This document shows positions 17,001-24,354 of a DNA stretch of 64,000 nucleotides, piece by piece. Under the pieces are notes generated by a model that ran no database searches, had not been told where the DNA came from, and worked only from the letters and a program-made list of their open reading frames with translations. Position 1 is the stretch's first letter. Each line of letters opens with the position of its first letter. This stretch comes from an uncultured Anaeromyxobacter sp. (GTDB lineage: Bacteria > Myxococcota > Myxococcia > Myxococcales > Anaeromyxobacteraceae): assembly GCA_903855945.1 (NCBI GenBank), contig CAIOAK010000205.1, positions 1-64,000 of the forward strand, written 5' to 3'. A program made the position numbers and the translations under genes.

Positions 17001-17611
17001 ATGGCGCCGCCGGTGAGCCCCGTCCCCGCGCCGCGCGGGATGGCGTGGAGGCCGAGGTCGCGGATGGCGGAGAGCAGGGGCGCGACCTGGGACTCCTCCG
17101 TGGGGGTCACCACCGCGAGCGGGAGGTGGAGCCGCCAGTCGGTGGCGTCGGTGGCGTGGGAGACGAGCGTGAACGGATCGAGCAGGACGTTCTCCCGCCC
17201 CACCACCGCGCCCAGCGCCCGGCGGACCCGGGCCTGCAGGTCGGGCATGAGCCGGACCTCGTCGCGGACCGCGTCGAGCATGCGGCTGGCCTCGGCGAGC
17301 ACGTCGAGCACCGCCGCGTCGTTGCCGGCCCCGTCCCGGATGAGCCGGAGGCTCGCCGCTGCGTCGCCGAAGAAGCGCTTGCGCCTCCGGGACGAATGGA
17401 CGAGCTCCTGGCGCAGGTACGGGTTCCGCCGGTGGATGAGCACCTCGCCGAAGACCCGCATGAGGAGGCGGGCGGAGCGGCCGGTGACGCGACGTTCCCG
17501 CAGCTCCTCCAGCTTCTTCCAGGCCGCCTTGCCGAGCAGGGACGAGACCGCCTGCCGGTCGTCGGCGGAGGTGTAGTTGTAGGGGATCTCGCGGTGGCTG
17601 GGGCTGGTCAT
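14003..17611 (-). CDS. Large FAD-linked, Fe-S cluster oxidoreductase (DUF3683/GlcD-GlcF type)
   Basis: 1202 residues, a fusion of subunits that are separate in glycolate oxidase. Residues 1-110 are a DUF3683-like N-terminus. About 125-400 is a PCMH-type FAD-binding domain with IPRGAGTGLTGGAIPL. About 400-705 is the FAD-oxidase C-terminal domain, ending HMHAGDGNVHVNIP and SGEHGIGVTK. Two ferredoxin clusters follow (CVRCGKCKPDC and CTICHKCLKPCP), then two CCG domains (CCGFPAHA, CCSEAG). The family oxidises D-lactate or another 2-hydroxy acid and passes electrons to the quinone pool or a carrier. It has no signal peptide, so it is cytoplasmic or membrane-peripheral. First gene of the minus-strand operon. 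Confidence 0.85.
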   Translation of the reverse strand: MTSPSHREIPYNYTSADDRQAVSSLLGKAAWKKLEELRERRVTGRSARLLMRVFGEVLIHRRNPYLRQELVHSSRRRKRFFGDAAASLRLIRDGAGNDAAVLDVLAEASRMLDAVRDEVRLMPDLQARVRRALGAVVGRENVLLDPFTLVSHATDATDWRLHLPLAVVTPTEESQVAPLLSAIRDLGLHAIPRGAGTGLTGGAIPLTPDCVMVNTEKLNRIRGVSARPFLLDDGRTVEGQVIALEAGVITEAAMEHATHRNLVFATDPTSAWACTIGGNIAENAGGKDCVLWGTCIDNLVSFRIAMPGGHDWTVSRVNHQLRKILFDDRVRFEVRDAAGALVRSIELLGSEIRKRGLWKDITNKALGGLPGVQKEGTDGVITSAEFILYPAYPHTRTLCLEFFGPDFEEASEVILEIASQMPNRGQEALSALEHFDDQYVKAIGYQVKAPRAEIPKAVIIVDVVGHSTEEVARGVASIRAILAPHPNTFLAEALDAAEGKRFWADRKKLGAIARRTNAFKINEDVVLPLAALREFSLFIDAMNVHEERHCQENFARRAETFLRAAPTPGDALWSAKLAAALGACTRSRESLGAATETEVRSLAVTDRLRTDLAALLGSYPKVAATLGSIWEEVRARLIVLATHMHAGDGNVHVNIPVLSNDRQMLRRADAVVEKVFDRVQELGGVVSGEHGIGVTKLRYWDPERRKELEAYRKQVDPGGLMNPGKLSDLSVLDHVYTPSFNLLKLEARILQHGQLEELARRIATCVRCGKCKPDCCVFYPARGMFFHPRNKNLAIGALVEALLYDAQRQRSDSFEMLRHLEEVADHCTICHKCLKPCPVDIDTGEVTVIEREILAAWGFKRMPVTTKLTLRYLDTRSRLGNKLLRTGLVRIGGALQRAGYEITAPLQKLDSRSRLLATLRSPVTPADEGTLRDVVPECGPDQALLFEPDGEARGTVFYFPGCGSERLFSRISQAAIHLLLETGLRVVLPPPFLCCGFPAHANALTDQHGRTVLRDTILFSQVRDMFSHLDFDAVVVSCGTCMDGLEGMEIEKIFGAPVRDAVGFALDVGLVLPGGAPSALYHTPCHDSLRGTGIATLKRAGFPATESPHCCSEAGTLALSRPDITDSMLHRKAAAVREATEGRPPGTLMLTNCPSCVQGLGRNDRLGTVTRHLAVEAATRLSGAGWQEIFRSRAQQAKVIQL

Positions 17612-17672
17612 GGTCGTCGCCGGCGTGGCGGGACCCGATCCTTAGCAGGTTCCATGCCCCGTGCGTCCACCG

Positions 17673-17701
17673 AAAATAATAGTAAAAACAGATATTTACA
17701 A
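17673..17701 (-). promoter_or_regulatory. Promoter of the FAD/Fe-S dehydrogenase operon
   Basis: On the minus strand TTGTAA (17701-17696), 17 bases and TATTTT (17678-17673) form a reasonable sigma-70 promoter in a sharply AT-rich patch, about 60 bases before the start codon. The plus-strand octamer AAAAACAG is repeated directly at 17684-17691 and 17700-17707. The patch also directly follows the YtxH stop and its T-runs may help end that transcript. Confidence 0.45.
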
Positions 17702-17709
17702 AAACAGCG

Positions 17710-17946
17710 CTAGCCCTTCTTCATCGTCTCGTTGAACGAGGCGACGGCGGCCCGCTCCGCGTCGCGGACGGCCTGCGGGATGCGCCCCATCTTCTCGCGG
17801 GCGTCCTCCCCCATGTCGAGGAACTTCTCGCGGGTCTTGTGGCCCGCCTGGGGGGCGTAGAGCAGTGCCACCACTCCGCCCACCGCTGCGCCTGCGAGGA
17901 ACGCGAAGAGAACCGTTCCCGCTCCAACTCCGTTGTTCTGGCTCAT
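17710..17946 (-). CDS. YtxH-domain small membrane protein
   Basis: 78 residues. One hydrophobic helix (about 9-30: VLFAFLAGAAVGGVVALLYAP) followed by the YtxH signature QAGHKTREKFLDMGEDAREK and an amphipathic tail ending MKKG. YtxH proteins are small single-pass membrane proteins linked to general stress in Firmicutes; their role here is unknown. AAGGAGG precedes the ATG, which overlaps the stop of the DUF948 gene by 4 bases, so the two are translationally coupled. Confidence 0.83.
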   Translation of the reverse strand: MSQNNGVGAGTVLFAFLAGAAVGGVVALLYAPQAGHKTREKFLDMGEDAREKMGRIPQAVRDAERAAVASFNETMKKG

Positions 17947-18386
17947 GTGGTCGCCTCCTTGTCGTGCTTCTCGTGGTGATGGGAAGTCGTGTGCTCGTGC
18001 GCCGCCTCGTGCGGCGCCGCGGGAGGGTCCCCCTGCATGCCCCCCCTCCAGGCCTTCACCGCAGCCGCCACCGCCGGGACGACGGCCGCGACCACCGGCC
18101 CCGCCACCTGCATCGTGCTGCGCATCTGGTTCATGACCTGCGCGGCGGCTTGCGCTCCGTCGATGATCTCCGAAAGCTTGCCGTCCTGCTCCAGCGAGGC
18201 GCCCAGCCGATCGACCCGATCGGCGGTCCGGTGGATCGAGACCACGGCCGCCTCGATGTCCTTGGCGCTCTTCTCGACCACCACTCGCAGCGTGTGCAGG
18301 GTCCCGTAGAGCTGGACGACGAGCGGGAGCAGCGCTCCCACGAACACCGCCACGAGAACCACCAGCGCGATCTGCCAACCTTGCAT
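17943..18386 (-). CDS. DUF948-like membrane protein
   Basis: 147 residues: an N-terminal membrane helix (about 5-28), then a DUF948-type amphipathic/coiled segment (KDIEAAVVSIHRTADRVDRLG), an Ala/Val-rich hydrophobic stretch and a His-rich charged tail (HEHTTSHHHEKHDKE). DUF948 and YtxH genes are often neighbours in Gram-positive and delta-proteobacterial genomes, as here. The ATG at 18386 follows GGAGG; the much longer frame that contains it is a shadow of the genes to the right. Confidence 0.75.
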   Translation of the reverse strand: MQGWQIALVVLVAVFVGALLPLVVQLYGTLHTLRVVVEKSAKDIEAAVVSIHRTADRVDRLGASLEQDGKLSEIIDGAQAAAQVMNQMRSTMQVAGPVVAAVVPAVAAAVKAWRGGMQGDPPAAPHEAAHEHTTSHHHEKHDKEATT

Positions 18387-18484
18387 GCGGCCTCCGTCCG
18401 GTCCCGGGACCGGAGCTTCCACCCCCGATTCTGCTCCCGTCCGGCCCGCGACGCGAACTCCCGGAAAGGGTGTGCCCGTCAGGG

Positions 18485-18517
18485 CGATATCCCTGGAATC
18501 ACTGGATATCGTTGACA
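18485..18517. promoter_or_regulatory. Palindromic operator next to a TTGACA box
   Basis: Arms CGATATCC (18485-18492) and GGATATCG (18504-18511) form a perfect 8-base inverted repeat with an 11-base spacer; TTGACA (18512-18517) follows immediately. It lies between the divergent DUF948 and quinone oxidoreductase genes. No good -10 is visible at normal distance, so the promoter assignment is weak, but the palindrome looks like a dimeric regulator site. Confidence 0.45.
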
Positions 18518-18560
18518 CCGTGACCCGCCCGGGGCAAGACAGCCGCCGGAGGACTCCCCC

Positions 18561-19532
18561 ATGAAGGCGATCCGCATCCACCAGACCGGCGGTCCCGAGG
18601 TGCTCCGTCTCGAGGAGCTGCCCGTGGCTGCGCCGGGGCCGGGCCAGGCCCGCGTCCGGCACACCGCCATCGGCGTCAACTTCATCGACACCTACCACCG
18701 CACCGGGCTCTACAAGCTCCCGCTCCCCGCCGGACTGGGCGTCGAGGCGGCCGGCGTCGTGGAGGCGGTGGGCGACGGCGTCTCGCACGTGAGGGCGGGG
18801 GATCGCGTGGCCTACGTGTCCCGGCCGCCCGGCGCCTACGCCGAGGCCGCCGTCGTCCCGGCCGACCGGCTCGTGCACATCCCGCCGGGCATCTCCGACG
18901 AGGTCGCCGCCGCGGTGATGCTGAAGGGGATGACGGTCTGGATGCTGGTGCGGCGGATCCACGTCGTGAAGCCGGGTGAGACGGTGCTCTTCCACGCCGC
19001 CGCCGGCGGGGTGGGGCTCCTCGCCATGCAGTGGCTCCGCGCGCTCGGGGCCCGGACCATCGCCACGGTGGGCAGCGACGAGAAGGGGAAGCTGGCCGCC
19101 GCCGCGGGCGCCACCGACGTCATCGTCTACACCCGCGAGGACTTCGTACCGCGCGTGAAAGAGCTCACCCAGGGGAAGGGCGTCCCGGTGGTCTACGACT
19201 CGGTGGGGCGGAGCACCTGGGAGGGCTCGCTCGACTGCCTCTCCCCGCTCGGACTGATGGTGAGCTACGGCAACTCCTCCGGCCCGGTGCCGCCGGTGGA
19301 CATCTCGGTGCTGGCCGGGAAGGGCTCCCTCTTCCTCACCCGCCCGACCCTCTTCAGCTACACCGCCCGGCGGGAGGACCTGGAGGAGGGTGCCCGGGAG
19401 CTCTTCGGGCTCATCGCCGCCCGGGAGATCCTCGTCGAGGTGAAGCACCGCTGGCCGCTCGCCGACGCCGCCGCCGCCCACCGGGCGCTCGAGGGTCGGC
19501 AGACCACCGGATCCATCGTCCTCGTCCCGTAG
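18561..19532 (+). CDS. qor: NADPH:quinone oxidoreductase (zeta-crystallin type)
   Basis: 323 residues of the medium-chain dehydrogenase family. The N-terminal GroES-like domain has IGVNFIDTYHRTGLY, the quinone-reductase signature; the nucleotide-binding domain has HAAAGGVGLLAMQWLRALGA with the AAGGVG NADPH loop. The zinc-ligand Cys residues of alcohol dehydrogenases are absent, as expected for this group. It reduces quinones by one electron and may protect against electrophiles. The MFS gene starts at the very next base after its stop, so they form an operon. Confidence 0.9.
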   Translation: MKAIRIHQTGGPEVLRLEELPVAAPGPGQARVRHTAIGVNFIDTYHRTGLYKLPLPAGLGVEAAGVVEAVGDGVSHVRAGDRVAYVSRPPGAYAEAAVVPADRLVHIPPGISDEVAAAVMLKGMTVWMLVRRIHVVKPGETVLFHAAAGGVGLLAMQWLRALGARTIATVGSDEKGKLAAAAGATDVIVYTREDFVPRVKELTQGKGVPVVYDSVGRSTWEGSLDCLSPLGLMVSYGNSSGPVPPVDISVLAGKGSLFLTRPTLFSYTARREDLEEGARELFGLIAAREILVEVKHRWPLADAAAAHRALEGRQTTGSIVLVP

Positions 19533-20717
19533 ATGGCCGCCCCGAGCCCGGTGGCGCTCCGCAGCCGCGCCACCGGGGCGCTCGCGGCCGGCACGGTGGC
19601 CGCCTACGCGGCGATGTACGTCACGCAGCCGCTCCTGCCGCTCCTCTCCGCCGAGTTCGGCCTCCCGCCGGCCACCGCCGGCCTCTCGGTGTCGGCGGTG
19701 GTGCTCGCCATCGCCGCGGGCTCCTTCCTCGCCGGCCCGCTCTCCGACGCGCTTGGGCGCAAGACGGTCATGGTGGGCTCGCTCGCGCTCCTCGTGCTCC
19801 CCACGCTCGGATGCGCGGTCGCTCGGACCTTTCCGCAGCTCGTGGCGTGGCGGGCCGCGCAGGGGCTCCTCATCCCCGGGGTCACCGCGGTCGTGGTGGC
19901 CTGGGCCGGGGACCACTACGCGCCGGGGAAGATCCGAACCGCCGTGGGCGCGGTCATCGCAGCGAGCGTCGCCGGCGGCCTGCTCGGCCGGGTCGCGAGC
20001 GGGATGGTGGCCGAGCACTCCGGCTGGCGCGCCGCCTTCGTCCTCTCCGCGGCGGTGACCGGGGCGGGTGCCCTGGGGATGGCGCTCGAGCTTCCGGGCG
20101 GCGGGGGCACCGGCACCCCCTGGCGCGGGGCGATGGGCGGGATGTTCCGCCACCTGCGCAACCGGAGGCTGCTGGGCGGGTTCGCGCTCGGCTTCTGCCT
20201 CTTCTTCGCCTTCATCGCCATCTTCACCTACCTGCCTTACCGGCTCGCGGCTCCGCCGTTCCGGCTCCCCACCGACGCCATCGCCTCCGCCTACCTCGTG
20301 TACGTCGCGGGTATCGTGGTCTCGCCGGTGGCCGGGCGAATGGCCGGGCGGGTGGCGCCGGAGCGGATCATGCTCGCCGGGCTCGCCGTGTCGGCGCTGG
20401 GCGTCCTGGTGACCCTCTCCGGTTCGCTCCCGGCCCTCGTCCTGGGGCTCCTCGTCCTCGTGGTGGGGATGTTCACCGCGCAGGCCATCGGGCCGTCCTA
20501 CGTGAACGAGAACGCGCGGGAGGCGAAGGGGGGAGCGAACGCCCTGTACCTCGCCTTCTACTACCTGGGCGGGACGCTCGGTTCCTGGATTCCCGGGCTC
20601 GCCTGGCAGCGCTTCGGCTGGGGCGGGGTGGCCGCGGTGAGCCTCCTCGCACTCGGAGTCGCAGCGCTCGCCGTCTCCCTGCTCTGCCGTCCCGCCGGCA
20701 CACCGGCGGCCGTCTAG
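19533..20717 (+). CDS. MFS transporter (drug-efflux/YnfM-like)
   Basis: 394 residues with twelve predicted helices. YVTQPLLPLLSAEFGL in helix 1 and GPLSDALGRKTVMVG after helix 2 (MFS motif A) are diagnostic; a GRVASGMVAEHSGWRAAF stretch resembles motif C of 12-helix drug/H+ antiporters such as YnfM. It begins directly after the quinone reductase stop. The pairing suggests removal or detoxification of quinone-like or aromatic compounds (inference). The stop lies in a CTAG shared with the convergent hydrogenase protease gene. Confidence 0.87.
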   Translation: MAAPSPVALRSRATGALAAGTVAAYAAMYVTQPLLPLLSAEFGLPPATAGLSVSAVVLAIAAGSFLAGPLSDALGRKTVMVGSLALLVLPTLGCAVARTFPQLVAWRAAQGLLIPGVTAVVVAWAGDHYAPGKIRTAVGAVIAASVAGGLLGRVASGMVAEHSGWRAAFVLSAAVTGAGALGMALELPGGGGTGTPWRGAMGGMFRHLRNRRLLGGFALGFCLFFAFIAIFTYLPYRLAAPPFRLPTDAIASAYLVYVAGIVVSPVAGRMAGRVAPERIMLAGLAVSALGVLVTLSGSLPALVLGLLVLVVGMFTAQAIGPSYVNENAREAKGGANALYLAFYYLGGTLGSWIPGLAWQRFGWGGVAAVSLLALGVAALAVSLLCRPAGTPAAV

Positions 20718-21247
20718 TCTCGCGGCCCCCGCCGCTCCCACCAGATGTCCGGGTCGCGCGGCGTCGCCAGGCGGCGCGCCCCGATCCCGAGCCTGCGCAG
20801 ATCGGCGAGCACACCCTCCACGAGGGCGGGTACGGCGCCCCGCAGCGTTCCGCTGAGGCCGGTGCCCAGGTCGATGCTCTCCGGGATGGCGCCCAGGAGG
20901 ACCACGTCGGTCGGGCCGCCGCCGCGGAAGTCCAGGGTGAGGAGCGCCTCGCGGATGCCCGGCTCGTGCGGGCTCATGGCGGTCTTCGGGCCCACCGCGA
21001 GGATCTCCTGCCGGTCGTATCGATTCACGTCGCCGGGGGCGCCCCGGTCCCGGACCGCGTCCACGAGGATGGCCGCCTCCGTGCCGTGGAGCATCGAGAC
21101 GAGATCCATCCCCGGTGTTCCCGCGTCCAGGACCTCGGCGTCCCCGTCGAGGTCCCACCCGGCCTGCAGGGTGCGCGCGACGTAGGGGCCGAGACCGTCG
21201 TCGCCGTTCAGCACGTTTCCGATGCCCAGCACGACCACACGCGCCAT
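20714..21247 (-). CDS. Hydrogenase maturation protease (HyaD/HybD type)
   Basis: 177 residues. The start GIGNVLNGDDGLG matches the [NiFe]-hydrogenase endopeptidase motif GIGN-x-L-x-x-D-E/D-G-x-G; the Ni-binding acidic residue (Glu16 in HybD) is Asp here. The second and third ligand regions are visible as ILVDAV and SPHEPGI. Such proteases trim the large subunit's C-terminus after Ni insertion. No hydrogenase subunit lies in the window, so it acts on one encoded elsewhere, or on another target. A ferredoxin-like gene diverges from it. Confidence 0.83.
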   Translation of the reverse strand: MARVVVLGIGNVLNGDDGLGPYVARTLQAGWDLDGDAEVLDAGTPGMDLVSMLHGTEAAILVDAVRDRGAPGDVNRYDRQEILAVGPKTAMSPHEPGIREALLTLDFRGGGPTDVVLLGAIPESIDLGTGLSGTLRGAVPALVEGVLADLRRLGIGARRLATPRDPDIWWERRGPRD

Positions 21248-21342
21248 GGCCCAATCCTACAGCACCTTCACGCTCGCGATCTCGTCCCCGGTCGCATCGT
21301 GGGTGTGAATGGCGCGAGGGGCCTCGACAGGGGCGCCAACCC

Positions 21343-22116
21343 ATGCGAACTACGCCGTCCATGCGACGGGTCATCGTGAAGATCGACGAGGCGCGCTGCG
21401 ACGGGTGCGGCGAGTGCGTGCCCTCCTGCGCAGAGGGAGCGATACAGGTGGTGAACGGCAAGGCCCGCCTGCTCGCCGACGAGCTGTGCGACGGCCTCGG
21501 CGCGTGCCTCGGCGAGTGCCCCCAGGGCGCCATCCAGGTCCTGGAGCGTGATGCCGCTGCCTTCGACGAGGCGGCGGTGGCTCGCCACCTCGCAGGGGCG
21601 TCCCGGCAGGGTCCCGCCCACCCCCCGGCTCGCCGTCCGCTCTCCATCGTCCAGCCGTCCCCGACCTCGGAAGGCGGAGGCTGTCCCGGGTCGCGAAGCG
21701 TCGATCGGGTGCCGGCACCGGTATCCGCGGCTCCGTCCGGTGCCGTGCAGAGCCAGCTCTCCCACTGGCCGGTTCAGCTCGGGCTCGTCTCCCCTCGCGC
21801 GCCGTGGCTCGCCGGCGCCGACCTGCTCCTCGCCGCCGACTGCGTCCCGTTCGCCTACGCCGACTTCCACCGCGACCTGCTCGCCGGAAGGAGGGTGCTC
21901 GTCGGCTGCCCGAAGCTCGACGACGTGCAGGGCTACGTCGCCAAGCTGACCGAGCTCTTCCGGGAGGCCCGGCCGCGCAGCCTGACCGTGGCCCGCATGG
22001 AGGTGCCCTGCTGCGGCGGCATCACCTGGGCGGCCCGGGAGGCGGCGCGACTCTCCGGGATCCCGCTGGACGTCGCCGAGGTGAACGTGAGCGTGGGCGG
22101 CGAGCGTCTCCCCTGA
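21343..22116 (+). CDS. 4Fe-4S ferredoxin-domain protein with C-terminal CCGG region
   Basis: 257 residues from the ATG at 21343; a second ATG at 21361 is equally possible. The N-terminus has a ferredoxin motif (CDGCGECVPSC) and a diverged second one (CDGLGACLGECP) that keeps three cysteines plus Pro. After a variable linker, the C-terminal half has LLAADCVPFAYADFH, VLVGCPKLDD and a VPCCGGI motif. This layout is seen in anaerobe proteins annotated simply as iron-sulfur binding; they are thought to pass electrons to an unknown partner. Proximity to the divergent hydrogenase protease hints at hydrogen metabolism (inference). Confidence 0.78.
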   Translation: MRTTPSMRRVIVKIDEARCDGCGECVPSCAEGAIQVVNGKARLLADELCDGLGACLGECPQGAIQVLERDAAAFDEAAVARHLAGASRQGPAHPPARRPLSIVQPSPTSEGGGCPGSRSVDRVPAPVSAAPSGAVQSQLSHWPVQLGLVSPRAPWLAGADLLLAADCVPFAYADFHRDLLAGRRVLVGCPKLDDVQGYVAKLTELFREARPRSLTVARMEVPCCGGITWAAREAARLSGIPLDVAEVNVSVGGERLP

Positions 22117-22170
22117 GGGCGCGGTAGAATCCTCCCGTACGCGCCGAGACCAGGGCGCAGGGGGGACCCC

Positions 22171-22506
22171 ATGAGATGGCAAGGCATCGCCGCGGTCGCA
22201 ATCCTCGCCGCGGCTCCGCCGCTCGGCGCGAAGGGCGCCGACGACCCGGGCGTCAGCCGTCTGGAGATCCTCGTGGGGCAGGAGGCCACGGTGAGCGGAG
22301 GTCCGATCCGCGAGCTCATCTGCGACGACGGCGCCCTCGTGAGCCCCTCGTTCACGCCGGATGGCGTGGCGCTGAAGGGGCTCCGCGCCGGCACGACCCT
22401 CTGCTCCTTCCGCGACGCGGCCTCGGTTCGAAAGGTCCTCCGGGTGGTGGTGCGCGAGTCGCCCCCGCAGGGGGGAAGCGGCGCCTCCTCCACGGGCGGG
22501 AGCTAG
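22171..22506 (+). CDS. Exported protein with secretin/pilus N-terminal-like domain
   Basis: 111 residues: a signal peptide (about 1-20, ending PPLGAKG) and one beta-rich domain. The stretch LEILVGQEATV…GVALKGLRAGTTLCSF resembles the short beta domain at the N-terminus of pilus-assembly secretins (T2SS-T3SS pil_N), whose core reads 'vGxs…itGxxxGxTtl'. The match is by eye. Two Cys residues could form a disulfide. No secretin is nearby. The USP gene follows 3 bases after the stop, so it heads a short operon. Confidence 0.55.
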   Translation: MRWQGIAAVAILAAAPPLGAKGADDPGVSRLEILVGQEATVSGGPIRELICDDGALVSPSFTPDGVALKGLRAGTTLCSFRDAASVRKVLRVVVRESPPQGGSGASSTGGS

Positions 22507-22509
22507 CGC

Positions 22510-22938
22510 GTGGCCGCCTGGAAGCGGATCGGCTGCGCCATCGACTTCTCCGCGGGTTCCCGGATCGCCATGAAGGAGGCCATCGACCTCGCGCGCCGGT
22601 CCGGGGCGGAGCTCGATCTCCTCCACGCCGAGGAGCCGCCGGGCATGACCGACCTTCCGCCGCCGGAGGCCGTGGTCGAGGCGGCGCATCGCGACGAATC
22701 GGCCCACCTCGACGGATGGCGGGCGGAGGCCTCGGCGGAGCTGGGCAGGCCCGTGGGCGGAGTCGTCTTCCACGGCCCGGCGGCGCCGGCCATCGCCCGG
22801 GTCGCGGCGGAGCGCGGGATCGATCTCCTCGTCACCGGCACCCACGGGCGGCGCGGGCTGCGCCACCTCGTGCTCGGGTCGGTCGCCGAGCGTCTCGCGC
22901 ACCTCGCCCCTTGCTCGGTCCTGGTCGTCCGGACGTGA
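22510..22938 (+). CDS. Universal stress protein (UspA family)
   Basis: 142 residues from a GTG. The single USP domain has the N-terminal strand IGCAIDFS and the ATP-binding signature G-x2-G-x9-G-(S): GTHGRRGLRHLVLGSVAE, followed by CSVLVVR, so it is of the ATP-binding class. USPs are cytoplasmic stress regulators. The stop overlaps the start of the M28 peptidase (GTGA). Confidence 0.87.
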   Translation: MAAWKRIGCAIDFSAGSRIAMKEAIDLARRSGAELDLLHAEEPPGMTDLPPPEAVVEAAHRDESAHLDGWRAEASAELGRPVGGVVFHGPAAPAIARVAAERGIDLLVTGTHGRRGLRHLVLGSVAERLAHLAPCSVLVVRT

Positions 22939-24338
22939 TCGGCGCGCTCCTCCTGGCGAGCCTGGTGGCGACGGAGCCGCCGGCCCGCACCGCGAGCACC
23001 GGAACGGAAGCGGAGGCCATCGTCGGGGAGGCACTGCGTGGCGGAGCCTTCGGCGTCGTCGCGGAGCTCACCGATGGTGTGGGAGCGCGGCCAGCCGGCT
23101 CGCCCGGCGCGGCCGCGGCCGTGCGCTGGGCCGAGGGATGGCTCCGCCTCCACGGGATCGCGGTCCGCCTCCAGCCGTTGGAGGTGGCGTCCTGGGTGCG
23201 CGGGGAGGAGCGGGCCGAGGTGGTGGCCGACGCCGGCCGACGGCCCCAGCCGCTCGCCATCACCGCGCTGGGTGGGAGCTCCCCCACGCGCCGGGGCGGA
23301 GTCATGGCCGAGGTGCTGGAGGTCTCGAGCCTGGAGGAGCTCCGGGCCCTGGGACCGAAGGCCAAGGGGAAGATCGTCCTCCTCCAGCACGACATGAAGG
23401 TCGCCTCCGATTACGGCCGCTTCTCGCCCTTGCGGATGAACGGCCCGGCGGAGGCCTCGCGTCTGGGCGCCGCGGCGGCGCTCGTCCGATCGCTCTCCAC
23501 GGCCACCTTCCGGCTGCCGCACACCGGCGCCACCTTCTTCCCTCCGGGCGTCGATCCCATCCCCGCCGGAGCGCTCGCCGTGGAGGATGCCGAGCTCCTC
23601 CACCGGCTGCTCGCGCGCGGGCCCGTGCGCGTGCGGCTCGCCCTGGGAGGGCGGATGGCCTACCCGCCGGTCGCGCGGTCGGCCAACGTCGTCGCCGAGA
23701 TCCGCGGCGCCACCGCACCCGAGGAGGTCGTGCTCATCGGCGCCCACCTCGACTCCTGGGATCTCGGAACCGGCGCCGTGGACGACGCCGCCGGGGTGGC
23801 CATGGTCCTCGAGACGATGCGGATCCTCTCCGCCATGCCCCACCCGCCGCGCCGGACCGTGCGGGGCGTGCTCTTCATGAACGAGGAGAACGGGCTCGAG
23901 GGAGGGGTGGCCTACCACGAGGCTTCGCTCGCCGACGGAACGCGCCACGTCGTGGCGCTCGAGGCCGACGCCGGCGCCGGGCGCCCCGTGGGGCTGAGCG
24001 CGACCGTGGGCCCCGGTGGACTCGACCTCGTCCGGAGGCTCGCCGCTCCGCTCGCCCGGGTCGGGGCCGAGAAGGTGAGCGAGGGCGGAGGAGGGGCGGA
24101 CATCTCGCCGCTCGCCTGGGCGGGCGTCCCGTTCGTGGAGGTGGAGCAGGACACCTCCCGCTACTTCGACTGGCACCACAGCGCCGCCGACACCCTCGAC
24201 AAGGTGGATCCGCAGGAGCTCGCCCGGGCCACGGCGGCCTTCGCCTGGATCACCTGGGCGCTCGCGGAGGCCCCGGATACCTTGCCGCGCACCGTTCCGC
24301 CCCGGCGCGAGCCCTGGTGGAAGCGACCCTCGCCGTGA
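22935..24338 (+). CDS. Exported M28-family zinc aminopeptidase
   Basis: 467 residues from a GTG overlapping the USP stop by 4 bases, giving a short signal-like N-terminus (IGALLLASLVAT). A PA-type insert (about 130-260) precedes the M28 catalytic domain. Metal ligands are recognisable as GAHLDSWD (His and Asp), DDAAG, the EE pair in FMNEENGLEGG, an Asp in ALEADAGAG and the late His in FDWHHSAADTLDKVD. These enzymes trim N-terminal residues from peptides in the periplasm or outside the cell. Probably co-transcribed with the USP gene. Confidence 0.88.
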   Translation: MIGALLLASLVATEPPARTASTGTEAEAIVGEALRGGAFGVVAELTDGVGARPAGSPGAAAAVRWAEGWLRLHGIAVRLQPLEVASWVRGEERAEVVADAGRRPQPLAITALGGSSPTRRGGVMAEVLEVSSLEELRALGPKAKGKIVLLQHDMKVASDYGRFSPLRMNGPAEASRLGAAAALVRSLSTATFRLPHTGATFFPPGVDPIPAGALAVEDAELLHRLLARGPVRVRLALGGRMAYPPVARSANVVAEIRGATAPEEVVLIGAHLDSWDLGTGAVDDAAGVAMVLETMRILSAMPHPPRRTVRGVLFMNEENGLEGGVAYHEASLADGTRHVVALEADAGAGRPVGLSATVGPGGLDLVRRLAAPLARVGAEKVSEGGGGADISPLAWAGVPFVEVEQDTSRYFDWHHSAADTLDKVDPQELARATAAFAWITWALAEAPDTLPRTVPPRREPWWKRPSP

Positions 24339-24354
24339 TTAGGATCACGGGACG

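Noticed and set aside
18512-18540. Full sigma-70 promoter from TTGACA at 18512
   Set aside because: The sequence at the expected -10 (CAAGAC) is a poor match, so only the palindrome and -35-like box are reported.
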